Origin: Periplaneta americana | Taxonomy: Eukaryota; Arthropoda; Insecta; Blattodea; Blattidae | Assembly: GCF_040183065.1 (NCBI RefSeq) | Contig: NC_091125.1 | Span: 130,587,121 to 130,651,120 of the forward strand | DNA: 64,000 nucleotides | Direction of reading: 5' to 3' | Shown here: positions 50,115 through 61,234 of the stretch, piece by piece | Layout of the letters: each line of letters opens with the position of its first letter | How positions within the stretch are numbered: position 1 is the first letter of the stretch | Translations under genes and position numbers: made by a program | The notes under the pieces: generated by a model | What the model saw: only the letters and a program-made list of their open reading frames with translations | What the model was told of the DNA's origin: nothing | The model's database searches: none

Positions 50115-53100
50115 AGACAGTGCAGGTACTATTTCGCATTGTCTGTAATGAGGTGATAGTAGCGATCCTAGTGGTTAGCAACTATTCATGGATGCATATT
50201 TATTACGTATTGAGCTTCGTGACTGTATATATTAGACTGTGGTAATATGTTCTTGTTGTTTTCTAATGCCAGGCGTTTGACAATAAAGTCATTTGACCTC
50301 TTGCACTCCAATATTTTCAAAGATATTATCATGGCCAGCCACTGAAGCACAGATTTTGAGGTGTTCCAAATCCATTTCTTGGTTTGAGTTGCACAATGGG
50401 CAGTTAGGGGACTGATATATTCCAATTCTATGCAGGTGTTTGGCCAAACAATCATGGCCTGTTGCCAATCTAAATGCAGTTACAGACGATTTTCGTGGTA
50501 AATCGGGAATCAACTGTGGATTATGATGCAGAGTGTTCCATTTTTTCCCTTGAGATTGTGTTATCAAATTTTGTTTGTTGAAGTCTAAGTATGTAGATTT
50601 AATAAATGTTTTCACAGAGTATTACGTAGATTTAGTAACAGGTCTGTAAGTAGCAGTGCTGCCCTTCTTTGCTAAAGCATCCGCATTCTCGTTTCCCAGG
50701 ATTCCACGACTGTGGTAATATGCTGTTGCATATTCCCTATTGTTTTTGGGGCTTCCTAATATACTCGATCTTTCACTGCACTCCAGAGAAAAAAGGCTAC
50801 TGATACGTTGGGAGACTGAGCTGGCCACCTCACAGGAACATCCCCTTCTATTAACTATCTCTCTGCTCACATGTGTGAAGTGTGAGGGGCAGCAATCGTG
50901 CTGGAGCAACATAGACGAGTTTCCAGTCCCACATCCTCCAGGAATTATCTCTGAAAATATTTGGTTTAGTAAAGTGAAACCGTTGCGGATAGAGGAGACG
51001 GCCTCCAGATATGGAGGGTAGCTCCGAATATATTGAATAAGCAGTCGTGGACAGCCGATAAGGGGTGGTCCTCCAGCTTGGGGGTTGGGCGAAGGGCTAA
51101 CAACCCATCACCGTAAAAAAACAGCTTGTTACGAATCCCTACAATAAGCCTTGGAATAGGACTGATTCTCTGGCACGACCACAAGGGAAAAAGACCTTTA
51201 GGGAGGCTGAGATGTAGATGGGAGGATAATATTAAAATGGATTTGAGGGAGGTAGGGTATGATGATAGAGACTGGATTAATCTTGCACAGGATAGGGACT
51301 GATGGCGGGCTTATGTGAGGGCGGCAATGAACCTTCGGGTTCCTTAAAAGCCATTTGTAAGTAAGTAAGTAAAGTGAAACCAATGCTGTTAGCCATAATT
51401 TTACCTCTCCTTTTCATTTCGCTAGAAAAACATGCATGTTCCATTTAAAAACAATAACTTTGTGTCAAAAGTAAGTTCTCGATATTTTGTGCCTTTTAGA
51501 AAATATTTGAGGTCGCAAAGTTAGATGAAGCACTCTGAATAATGACAAAATGGGATGACTTGAGGAAGACTCCATTTTTTTTTTTAATCTCCCTTTGCTT
51601 ACGTGTATCCATTGCAGACAGAAGTGTGTTGCCTCACGCAGTAAGCTAATGGAAGGCAGATTGTGGTCGTGTGAGGTGTCATGGCGTATGTTGACCACCC
51701 AATCTGGAATGTGCATCTTGGCTGCCATCTGGTATAGACTCTCATTCTTGGTCTTGACTAGCCCTGCCAGGTGGTTGAGGAACCGCAGTACAGCCATGGA
51801 GTACATGAGCTGCAGGTCATGCTCGTGGTAAGGAGGCAGCAGGCCATTCTCAATCTGTGGCCACACTTCTCTGTCCTTGAGACAGATCTGGATGAGATCT
51901 AGAGTGCACTGTGCACCTGCTGGGATCCCCTGAGGGCACCTGAAATTTAGTATCCAGTTACAAATTATAACTTTCAGTGAATGTGAAAATCATCTTTGTC
52001 ATTAAGACCTGGAATTAAATACTTCTTTAGAACCTATAATTGCATGCTGATAAATTACATATATCTGATGCTCTGGGTCAGAAAGGAGGTTTCAATTTCA
52101 TCCGTCTGAATCAAAGTCTTTTATCATCCTTTCCCCAAATGCTGGACCCATAGCACAAAACTATATGAAGAAATTTCGAAAAGCTTAAAGTAATGCAATA
52201 GCTCTGAAATTGCTTGTCAAGGATCCGAGGTCTGATTTTCATATATCCTTTAAGAAAATACCGTATTAGGCCTAATCACGTAATTTCCCACTTCGAGTAA
52301 ATTTCTGCCTCAAGATTTTTGGAACATGCTTTTCAGAATTTTATTTCCCTCGCATAATTTTCCCTCTTATATTAAAGATAATTGTAACACAAGATCATTA
52401 TTGGCCTCATCTCTTCTATAAAGGAAAGACGGCTATGATTGCTCTGACGACACAAGGTATGATCTGGATTTGTTGTCTGCTGAAAGCAGTGGAGTGTAAA
52501 ATACATGTATATTTAGGTATTTCGTTTACGTTATTACCAAATTATTTTGATACTAATATTTTACGCGCGAAGTTAAACATCATGATCTCAGATTATTATG
52601 GTCAGGATACCTGCATTAGAACTGACATACAACAGTACAAAGAAAAGCCACAAAATTGTTCTATTCAAATTGTATGTATATATTTATAGCTATTTATTAT
52701 TACGCACTGATTTGATTAGTACATGAATTGTTTGATATTATTTATGACCAGATTATTCTCGATATTTTGTAGTCCTCGCTTAATTTCCCCATTTTAGATT
52801 TTTCATGTCCAAGGTGTAGAATTACGAGAATAAATAGGCAAAACTTAGGCATTTAAATCTGGTGGTAGTTATACTGACATCACATTTGTCTACATCTACA
52901 TGACACGAGCATCTCTGATTGTTCCAATATAGGTAATGTGGGGGGGGGAAGAAAAATTTTCTTCACATATTCTATCTTCAGTGTTCTGAATTGGACAACT
53001 CTTGAGGATTAAATGAGTACTATTGTACAAATGGATGGGGTCCACATTGAGCCAGATTAACAGACTTAAGTTGCATATCACCATCTCATTTCCAACAGAA

Positions 53101-53674
53101 GGATGTTCAGTAGGTTCTATATTTATTAAAAAAATGATCATGTGGCATAAAGGTGAGGTTGATATCCATTGTCAAATAAAACTGCTAGGAAGTGAGATCT
53201 AACTTCAAACAACAAAATCGCATGACGTGCAAAGCTAAAAAATAACTCTCGACTAACCTTGCCTTCCAAAGAAGAAGACGTTCAAATCCTTTCACTTGTG
53301 CGACTGTGTCATCCGAATAAATCTGCTTATAAACTTGGTCCCATTCAGCCCTGCAAATAGAATAAAAAAATAACATTCATATACTGTCGAATGACCAAAT
53401 AGTTCGTGAAAGAAGGATCAAAAGGAATTAAAAGCAACATAAATAAAGAGAAAAAAAACTAAAAGCTCATAATCTGAAAGAACAATGTAGCAGCCCGTTC
53501 CCGTTGCCCATTCCCTACAGTATGCAGAGAACATTCGACATCTCTACTGAAGCTTTCCTGGCGACGTGATAATTCGAAATTTTCTCATGACCTGGCTGGA
53601 AGCCCGAGAAAATTTCGAATTATTCGACATCTCGTAAAGAGCTTAGTTGCACCAGTCTTTCAGATTTTCCCAAT

Positions 53675-53738
<64 letters not shown>

Positions 53739-54409
53739 TGTACCAATACATATTAAATTTGACCTAACTTCAACACATTTGTTGTGTCGGTTAATAATAT
53801 ATTAGGAATTGGCCACCGTTGATATTGGGTAAATTTGAATTTTTATTTTCTTCCCAAATAATAGACTCAATGAAGCGTACTCTAGAATCACTCATTGTCT
53901 AAATTCATTGGGATTTGAACAATTGATATGAATTGTTGCAATGAATTTACTGACGTAATACTAGGCCAACTGGGTACTGAAACTGCCTTCATCAAGGCTT
54001 AATATTTGATTATCATGTATGACTTTTTACTCAGTGTTAAAAAGATAAAACATCTGGATGTAATGGAGATTATCTTTGCTTTATATTCCTAAGGCACGTG
54101 GTTCGATTCCCGGCGTAAGCTATAATAATTAGCATTTTCTTTCCATCGCTTCAGCTGATACAAATACAATGATGTAAAAAAAATTCAAAAAATATATTGT
54201 TAAAATCATCTTCATCATCACTTAGTAGAAAATCATACCGGTATTTACAAGTACAAATTCTAGATTGAGTACGCTACTGTAGGCATTATGTTAACATTGA
54301 AAGTCTTTTCGTGAATTTATTTATATTTAAACTAATTGTAATATATTACTTACATGTTAAACCAAGGCACAAGTCTCGTCTTAGTTTCTCTTTTATCGTG
54401 GAATATCAT
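39429..54409 (-). CDS. LAS1L: Ribosome biogenesis endonuclease LAS1-like (nine coding exons, complete)
   Basis: LAS1 proteins are nucleolar HEPN-family endoribonucleases. They cut pre-rRNA within ITS2 together with the polynucleotide kinase GRC3/NOL9. Coding exons on minus: 54409-54354, 53350-53258, 51939-51603, 49377-49199, 48747-48648, 46488-46329, 45960-45492, 42090-41855 and 39700-39429. Phases agree at every junction and the total is 1902 bp, or 633 codons plus TGA; human LAS1L is about 734. Residues 13-30 read LVPWFNMAEWDQVYKQIY, the conserved N-terminal block. The HEPN motif RHDTSH is at 135-140 after MHIPDWVVNI. PPLPKETREKLLTLIKIYT (exon 8) and EKADWGKCPLGLLPW (exon 9) match the family's C-terminal part. 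Exon 7 ends at a GTGAGT donor; reading through it gives an immediate TAG. The exon 8 donor GTACTA is weak. Confidence 0.92.
39925..41616. mobile_element. DNA element with TACCGTATTGGCC ends enclosing a LINE fragment
   Basis: The left end TACCGTATTGGCCAGAATAT and the inverted right end TACCGTATTGGCCCGAATCT define about 1.7 kb with TA at the edges. The ends resemble those of the pogo-like element at 56700. The middle is not transposase: it holds a minus-strand LINE fragment (40470-41400). The outer element is therefore probably a short non-autonomous transposon enlarged by that insertion. It lies in LAS1L intron 8. Confidence 0.6.
40470..41400 (-). mobile_element. LINE fragment with restriction-like endonuclease (R2-like group)
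   Basis: The minus strand from 41329 reads a reverse-transcriptase tail, then CRRCQREPETLAHVLGSCLH, the Cys/His motif, and RHHRIRS after one stop. The next open stretch gives STRRIDMIAIPPNNNNGYII, then DPTVRFEKQ and PEDVNREKNDIYVRTVPYF. This matches the restriction-like endonuclease of R2/NeSL-type LINEs. IEVIGLMVGARGTIPGFFF and the C-terminus follow in the same region. Families of this group often target rDNA, but this copy sits in an intron. The polymerase core is missing. Confidence 0.7.
42769..44058 (+). mobile_element. mariner transposon, decayed, 1290 bp
   Basis: Ends TAGGTTGGATAAAAAGTTAT and, inverted, TAGGGCTGGATAAAAAGTAA include the TA target. Fragments on + include RWVKAFREGRYAIQDNLRTG (second helix-turn-helix and WVxxFxxGR), NLKRQSNEWKHPGSSRPKK and HDNARSHTAAAVKDLL. 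HLPYSPDMSPCD follows, with 34 residues between the second and third Asp (DD34D, true mariner). Near the end GGDYIEG is the usual C-terminus. Frame changes and stops, including one just after the third Asp, break it. It lies in LAS1L intron 7. Confidence 0.88.
44262..45480. repeat. Second locus of the tRNA-like inverted modules, split by an LTR
   Basis: 44262-44579 is one minus-oriented module: outer GATGGAAGAGTAATGGAAC, the tRNA-like core near 44310-44365, and an inner part ending CGAAGTGATTTACGC. LTR copy B then intervenes (44584-45277). After it, 45289-45467 is a hairpin of two outer ends, each with GTACCGAAGTACATATGAT, meeting at a short loop near 45385. The two tRNA-core halves that should lie between those ends are deleted. 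Confidence 0.7.
44584..45277 (+). mobile_element. Solo LTR, probable Ty3/Gypsy-type, copy B
   Basis: It begins TGTGACAG and ends TTTACA, is 694 bp long, and has exact ATAT duplications (44580-44583 and 45278-45281). A TTATAAATTA box lies near 44812 and AATAAA near the 3' end. It matches copy A closely except for fewer internal tandem units. It inserted into the tRNA-like palindromic module, so it is younger than that module. No internal region is attached. Confidence 0.78.
46600..47080. repeat. Hairpin of Penelope-like termini, opened by a SINE
   Basis: 46610-46725 and 46985-47080 are inverted copies sharing CACTGTGTTAATAT and ACCTGGCTGA..AGTTTCGAAG. The same sequence ends the Penelope-like element at 27340-27460. 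Without the SINE (46738-46984) the two arms would be separated by only a few bases. The locus lies just beyond LAS1L exon 6, in intron 5. Confidence 0.7.
46738..46984 (+). mobile_element. tRNA-derived SINE with 12-bp target duplication
   Basis: ACAACACTTCGA flanks both sides (46726-46737 and 46985-46996). The head is GTGGAGTAATGGTTAGCATG (box A-like) and CCCAGGTTCGATTCCCGG (box B). The body has TGGTTGAGGTTTTTTCCGGG and CCTTCATCTCATTCAGACAC, and ends GTTGATAAAGCGTCG. Same family as 60801-61059. It inserted near the apex of the Penelope-type hairpin. Confidence 0.92.
47572..48300 (-). mobile_element. LINE 3' part with RNase H domain, second family
   Basis: The minus strand encodes FDAEIMAIHISLQHLLYRID, then NAVILSDSKAALYAINSYK and HCRIAGNETADFLAKKGSNL. 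The acidic residues and His are those of an RNase H domain as in I/Jockey-type LINEs. A zinc-binding tail NPNCPLCKKEEEKTEDHLIT and an (AAC)n tail follow. Frame changes interrupt it. It is related to, but distinct from, the family at 35431, 50210 and 62776. Confidence 0.8.
49990..50112 (+). mobile_element. LINE 3' end with conserved hairpin and (TTA)n tail
   Basis: AAGGCCTTATGGCCTTAACT, then CTGCCAG, AAATAAA and (ATT)n repeat the 3' end seen at 18285-18335. The stem AAGGCC/GGCCTT is conserved and only the loop differs. Little sequence upstream remains. Confidence 0.7.
50210..50735 (-). mobile_element. LINE 3' part, RNase H to zinc-binding tail
   Basis: On minus: GILGNENADALAKKGSTATY (end of RNase H), YLDFNKQNLITQSQGKKWN, DLPRKSSVTAFRLATGHDCL and CPLCNSNQEMDLEHLKICAS. 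An (AAC)-like tail follows near 50250. One frame change is visible near the end. Same family as 62776-63245 and 35431-35742. Confidence 0.8.
50738..50912 (-). mobile_element. Transposase relic (IS630-like, Tc1/mariner superfamily)
   Basis: The minus strand starts MLLQHDCCPSHFTHVSREIV (second Asp motif, family HDGAPPHF...VR..L). In a shifted frame it continues DVPVRWPAQSPNVSVAFFSG, a decayed WPPRSPDLTPLDFFLWG motif. No ends are visible. Confidence 0.65.
50982..51367 (+). mobile_element. 386-bp LINE-derived element with both ends and target duplication
   Basis: Exact 14-bp duplications AGTAAAGTGAAACC flank it (50968-50981 and 51368-51381). The right 190 bp (from about 51183, AAAAAGACCTTTAGGGAGGC) are the 3' end of the LINE at 2057, including RDWINLAQDRD-type codons, AACCTTCGGGTT and the (GTAA)n tail. 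The left 200 bp (GACGGCCTCCAGATATGGAG, then GGTCCTCCAGCTTGGGGGTT) are absent from the truncated LINE copies here and may be the LINE's own 5' end. The whole moved as one unit, so it is a small non-autonomous derivative. It lies in LAS1L intron 3. Confidence 0.8.
53566..53625. repeat. Short hairpin GATAATTCGAAATTTTCTC
   Basis: The word and its complement GAGAAAATTTCGAATTATTC are about 21 bp apart, giving an 18- to 19-bp stem. It lies in LAS1L intron 1, upstream of an A-rich run (53680-53740). It may be the tip of a small inverted-repeat element. Confidence 0.5.
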
Positions 54410-54601
54410 TTTTGTGTTGTTTGCAATTTTATACTACAAAATATGCCGGTATATGTTTGTTTACCATGCTCGAAACGAACATAACCTATAAAATTCGTGC
54501 AGAGGCTGTATACAAGAAAAACAACAAACTCTAATCTTTGCTGTTTTCATTTCATTGCAAAATATTGTTTATCCTTATCAAAGAAATCAGCGTAGTCAGC
54601 A
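54410..54601. promoter_or_regulatory. Bidirectional LAS1L/BCKDHB promoter region
   Basis: Only 192 bp separate the LAS1L ATG (54409, minus) from the BCKDHB ATG (54602, +). The stretch must hold both 5' UTRs and the core promoters, unless a further untranslated exon exists. No clear TATA box stands out at either end and no repeat element lies within it. Confidence 0.7.
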
Positions 54602-57600
54602 ATGGCGTGTGCACTTAAAAGATTTATTGTTAAAACAGACACTACACGTTTATATGATGGTATTCTGCAGAAGACGCCAGCAGTTCTACATAAGTGTATA
54701 TCGAAACGTTTTATTCAGTTCAACTTTTATCCGGAAAAACCACCTGAAGGAGAAGGTAAGCCTTTCGGGTCCTCAGCCCTAATAACAGTACATCAAGCGA
54801 AAAATTGTACATGCATATTTGGGTCTCCGTCCTGGCAGAAGAGAGTATTGATATGGTATTGATTCTTTGTATCTATGCATTTTGTGTTGATTTTGTAACA
54901 TAACCTGACATTATACATTTGAAGCATTGTCATACAACTGTTCATTTACATGGTTTGATACTGGGATTGTAGAAATAAGCAACACATAGGCTGTTCGGAT
55001 TTAGTGTGAGTCTTTCACAATTTGTTTCGATACACACAACATGATTACGGGTACTTCACGTACTGAATAAAATAAATCAAAACTCTGTTTACAAAAACAT
55101 TGTAAACTATCTTAGCCTTAAGTTGTTATTGTTCACCATCTGATTATAACAGTTGATGGAATTTTGACTCCCTGATCTTTATAATTTGTAGATTACAATA
55201 AGAATAAAGTTGAAGTCTGGGGACCTGGCAGGCCGCAAACTTTGAAAACCTCGTGTAAAGCCACAAGAGATGTTCTAGCGGTGCGGGCTTCTTCACTGTT
55301 CTTTTAAAATATCCTGTATACCAAATATCCATACGTTTTCTCCTCTTTTTGTGAACTATTGGAAAGAATTAATGGTACCGTACCATATATCATAAAAAGC
55401 ATATCAGCCCAATTATTCTCGCACCATTAATTGCACATCATACTTCCTACTTTTACATCATGTAGTCCTACTACAATTTAAGATTTTTATTCTCCATAAC
55501 GTAGGATCCCTATCAATTAGTTTTCTTTGGTACATGGTATGCATATTATTAGTTTTATTTAAGTTTCATTTGGGTAAAATTTTCTTTTCAGGAGAGACCA
55601 CTCGGATGAATCTATGCCAGGCAATCAACAATGCACTGCATATAAGCTTAACAAAGGATCCATCTGCAAGTAAGTAGAGGAAAGAACATGGGGATATGTA
55701 AGGAAAGCTGAATTGTCTGAACAATTTTTTGTAGGTATCTGAAGTCTGATTAGTGTAATACGTAGTTAGTAGGCGATGTATGCAATGGAGGAGGAAAGGA
55801 ACTGGCCACCCTATCCCATTATCTCCTGGTCTAGTTGCCTCATAAGTGGTGCCTTCTTGGTATCACGTGTGAGGTTCAGACCTGTCTTCGGACAGTTAGC
55901 GAAACAACATTAAATCCATGACATTTCAGACAGGACTTTAACAAACAAATCGCGTGTTTTTGGTGGGAGGACGTGAGAGAAACTTAATTGGAAGATGGAA
56001 AGGGTTCCTTATGGTCTCAAGAAATGAAAGTCCATGAAGTAACTCTAAATGATATCTTTGTTTTTGAAGTGGATGGATGGGATTCTGAAATGGCTAGATC
56101 ATCATGCTTCTTACTTCGTTATTTCATATTTTCCCGTCTTTGGTCAGGTATATGATGGGATGCTGAAAATGTCATTCAGAGGAATGTATCTGTACGTGAT
56201 CGTGCAAAAAACAACTATAGTAGAATTTCGAAGATAATCAAATTTAATGGCGGTAAATATCGAATAATAGTTGGTACAAACGACGAGACAACTGTAATTG
56301 AAACTCCACATAATTATATATGTTGAAATCTGGAACACGAACTTTTTAGCATCACAATACTGAGCCTTTGAGAGAGTTAAAATAAAAAATACAAAATTCG
56401 GATATAAAATAATAAATTTCAGAAATGCAACGATAAATGAAGGTATGGAACACTGTGAATGAATGATAATATTCAAAACGTAGGAATGACACATTTCACT
56501 AGAATAGATCAACTGTTATGGAAAACCATTGTAGGTCTATACTGTAGGTAAAAAGCAACCCTGAGGTAAATGCCTTATATGAAGGCTAGATTAAGTTGAA
56601 GAAGAAATATGTGGCCATTTTTACTGTTCAGCTGTGTATTTCTATCTGCTTCATTTTATCCATACCAAAGGTAGTCGAAACGAAAGATTTGACGTAAAAT
56701 ACCGTATTTACCCGAGTAATGGACGCACCCCAATTTTTCGCTTTAAAATTAAAAAAAAAAAAAAAAATCCCCGCGTAATAGACATCTCATTTTAAACAAA
56801 GATCGTTTTAATAATATCGAAAGTTGTAAGATTGGATGCACTGCTTATGTTTAAATTCAAGTTTTTAAACAACAATGCATCGGTATCACCATCAATGCAA
56901 TCATGATTGGTTCTTTGTTTACGCCCGTACTCTCCTGACTCCAATTAATAACGCAGTATTCTTAGAATATCTGCAGTACTCAGTTATGTCAATAAAATTG
57001 TATTTCGACAATGGATAAGAACCGACCGAAATATTCAAGTTATACAGTGAGTTTTAATCTGAAAATTATCAAATTCGCGGAAGAACACGGTAACAGAGCC
57101 GCTGGTCGAGAATTTACCGTGTCGGAGTGTAATATGCGTAAACGGCAGAAAAAAAAAGAACCACTATTGAAAAACCCTAACAAATCAAGAAAATCATTTT
57201 GTGGTCTAAAGTGTGGGAAGTATCCCGAATGAGGAGGAATGTGAATCTATGACATGATAACAGTGATGCTGAACCTAACAGTGAATGAGGTAAGGCTAGT
57301 GTTAATAATAACAATAAAGTGACGTGATTTTATTGTCGCTGTATTCATTGTTAGAAGTTTTATACAACTGGTTAAGTGCGACATAATCGATATATAAATT
57401 AGTCGCGGCTCATATATCGTTACGTATTCTATCGATTATTTCAGCATTCGAGCTGGCGCCCCTTTAATACGTGTTTTTTTTTCACTAAAATTTTTTCCTC
57501 GCATAAAGGACGCACCCTAGTTTTTTGTTATCAATCAATCAATCTTCTTAATGTATCCAGCTGTTTGCTGACAACATATAGTCCACTGTAGTCTATTCAG

Positions 57601-60600
57601 TTGTTTTTCACGAGAAATGAGGGGTATTTTGATCGGTATTCATTATAGATGCCTGTTGCTAGTAGCCAGAGTTGGGGTGTAGTCAATATAGGCTATACTG
57701 CAGGGCAGTGTCTTCTGCAACTGGTACTGATGATTTTAATTTACTTATTTCCCTCTCGTGGGTACTCACCTTGTCGTGGTGAGGGGGCTTAAACTTGTTG
57801 TTTAAGCTAACAAGTAACAAAGAGATAACCATATAAGCTGCATTAATACCAACGCAGCCCCACTATATTTTTCACTGCTTATGATTCATGGAGTCCCTCA
57901 GTGTAAAATTCTCCGGAGGTAAAATAGTTTTTTGTTATAAAAATCGAAAAAAAAAAAGTGCGTCTATTACGCGGGTAAATACGGTATGTTGTTGCCTATT
58001 GGTGTGAGTAGAATATTTTTAGTCTTGTTGTAATTTCTTGTTTCAGTTGTATTTGGGGAGGATGTTGCATTTGGAGGTGTGTTTCGTTGCACGCTGGATC
58101 TTCAGAAGAAGTTTGGCAAGGACCGTGTTTTCAACTCACCTCTCTGTGAGCAAGGAATTGTAGGTTTTGGAATTGGGTGTGCAGTTACAGGAGCCACTGC
58201 CATTGCAGAAATCCAGTTTGCTGATTATATCTTCCCAGCATTTGATCAGGTAGCATATGATGATCATAGCATTTTAGTCTGTATTCAAATCATTCCACGT
58301 CATACCGCACACCTACAAAACACGACCTTTTCATAAATGGTAGAATGTTTTAATGAACTCCAGACATCAAATAAGTAGACCCATACTTTTTTATTTTTAC
58401 AATTAATGATTTGTGTAGTTATGACTATTTGAAATTACTCAAATTATTCCTGCACCGTAACATAAGATCACTTGGTACTTTGAGTAGTTGAGATTTGGAA
58501 AGAATGTGGCATTTGAAAGTTTAAATACTTTTTTATACTTTAGGCCTAGCCTATCACAAATAAATAAAAAATTTGGCCTTATTTTTTAAATTATTTTTCT
58601 TTCGAAGCAAAATTGCTACATTAAATAGCCAAGTTAGTGTTAATGCTTTTCTTATGAGAACAGAACTCAAACTGATGAAAGTGAGGATATGGTAGAGGTA
58701 ATTTTGTTTGTCCAATGGTATGCCTTTTGTGAAGTTTCTAGCGAAGCACATTTTCTCTTATAAAATGATGTTCATTAGGATTTGAAATCTAGGATATTCT
58801 TGTTTTCAATCAGTGTTATTACAGAAGACTGACATTGGCTTCTTTTCTATGTAATCATGCCGAGTATATAAACTCTGTCAATTGTTCTTAGCTTTTTCTT
58901 AATGATGCTAAAGTTCTACGCACATTGGGAGCAGGGGCGTATTTTGCGGGCTACCGGGGCTACCGGCGGTAGCCCAAGGAAATTACAAAAGAAAAAGTTT
59001 ATAATATAACATAATGTAATAATTTTGTATTATTAGTTTTACCATAGTAATTAAAATTAAAGTAATTGTTAGATATATTTTGTGTAATAATAGGGTCAGC
59101 GGTAGCCCAAACCCTTTAACCAGTATACGAGGCCTGTCTAAAAAGTATCCGACCTTTAGCCAGAAAAAAATATTTCAAATACCTGACGGGGTTGGGACCC
59201 TAATCCCCTTCAAAGTAGGCCCCTTGTGCTTGCACACACTTAGCCCACAGATCCTTCCACTGCCGGAAACACCTCTGGAAGTCTTCTTTTGGAATGGTGT
59301 TCAGCTCCGTCGTCGCATTCCGCATTATCTCTTCTCTACTCTCAAAACGGGATCCTTTCAGTGGTGTCTTCAATTTTGGAAACAACCAGAAGTCGCAAGG
59401 AGCCAGGTCTGGAGAGTAGGGAGGTTGGCGAACGGTTGTAATTCCATGTTTGGCCAAGAAAGTGTGGATCAATTGGGATGAATGTGCGGGGGCGTTGTCG
59501 TGATGCAAGTGCCAGTTGTTCGCCGTCCACATGTCTGGTCTTTTGCGCCGAACTGCATCACGGAGTTGCCGGAGAACATCGTGATAGTACTCCTTTGTCA
59601 CCGTTTGTCCTTCCGGTGCGTATTTGTGATGCACAATTCCACGGACATCAAAGAAACAGTCAGCATCACCTTGATTTTGCTTCGCACCTGCTGCGCTTTC
59701 TTCGGCCTTGGAGACTCGGGATGCTTCCATTGCAACGACTGTCTTTTTGTTTCTGGGTCGTACCCGTACACCCATGACTCATCTCCAGTTATCACGGTGT
59801 TCAGAAACCCAGGATCAGTGTTGGCGGTGTCCAGAAGGTCCTGTGCAACGTCACGACGGAGGTCTTTTTGTTCCGGGGACAACAACTTGGGCACGAATTT
59901 CGCAGCCACTCGGTTCATGTTCAAATCATCATGCAAAATTGCATGTGCAGAATCTTTACTCACTCCAACCTCTTTGGCAATCTCCCGCACGGTCAAACAA
60001 CGATCTGCCACCACCAAATTTCGCACCCTCTCAACAACAGCTGCACTCCGAGCAGTTTGGGGCCTGCCACAACGCTGCTCACTCTCCGCTGATGTGCGGC
60101 CATCTTTGAATCGGTTGAACCACTCCTTAATTTGTGTTACACCCATCGCATCTTCCCCAAACACCTGCTGAATCTTACGAATTGTTTGACTTTGAGAATC
60201 ACCAAGCTTTTGACAAAATTTGATGCAGTATCTTTGCTCAATTCGTTCAGTCATCTTGCGAGAAAACTAAATCCGACAAACACTTAGAACAGCACCTTAC
60301 TTGGCGACCACCAGCCAGTGACTGGCACAAGCGAATGCGGTGAAAAAATTCAAGCATGCGCATTACGGTTCCTCCTTCCACCGTGCACAGTGGCGCCACC
60401 TTAGAATCACTACTTTGCGCGGGAAAATTTAAGGTCGGATACTTTTTAGACAGGCCTCGTACGCCCCTGATTGGGAGTAGAAATATGTACTCTTATGGGA
60501 AAGAAACATTATAATATCTTGAAATACCCCAAAATAAGTTAAAGCTAGAAGAAAACGCAACACCAATGGCGAAGGTCTTAAGAGCCTTTTGAAGCTTACA

Positions 60601-61183
60601 AGCAAACATTCTAATGAGGGCAGTTAAAAAAGTAAAATTTTTTTCTCCCACCATGTTAATGGCAAAACAAATGCTTGTACAAATTTTGGCAACTCGACCG
60701 CAATTACGAGGCCATCCAGAAACTAATTTTCTCTGGGGACATTTACATAAAGAAAACACAATTTCATGGAAAGATTTCTTGGAACAGATACAGCAATGGT
60801 GTCCACATCTATGGAGTTACGGTTAGCATGTCTGGCTGCAAAACCAGGTGGCCCGATTTCTATTCCCGGTCAGGGCATGTTACCTGGTTGAGGTTTTTTC
60901 CAGTGTTTTCCCTCAACCCAATATGAGCAAATGCTGGGTAACTTTCAGTGCTGAACCCCGGACTCACTTCACCAGCATTATCACCTTCATCTCATTCAGA
61001 CGCGAAATAACCTAAGATGTTGATAAAGTGTCGTAAATCAAACCTACTAAATTAAAAAATACAGCAATGGTTGCGCTGTTTTTCAACATATTCCCCACTG
61101 AAATTGAGACATTTGTCATACCATGGAATCATTTTTTCTATCCTTGTGTCATGTTGTGAACCTCTCTGTTTATCCCATAATAT

Positions 61184-61234
<51 letters not shown>

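Noticed and set aside
59482-60171. 229-codon frame on + and overlapping frames nearby
   Set aside because: These are antisense shadows of the mariner transposase on minus.
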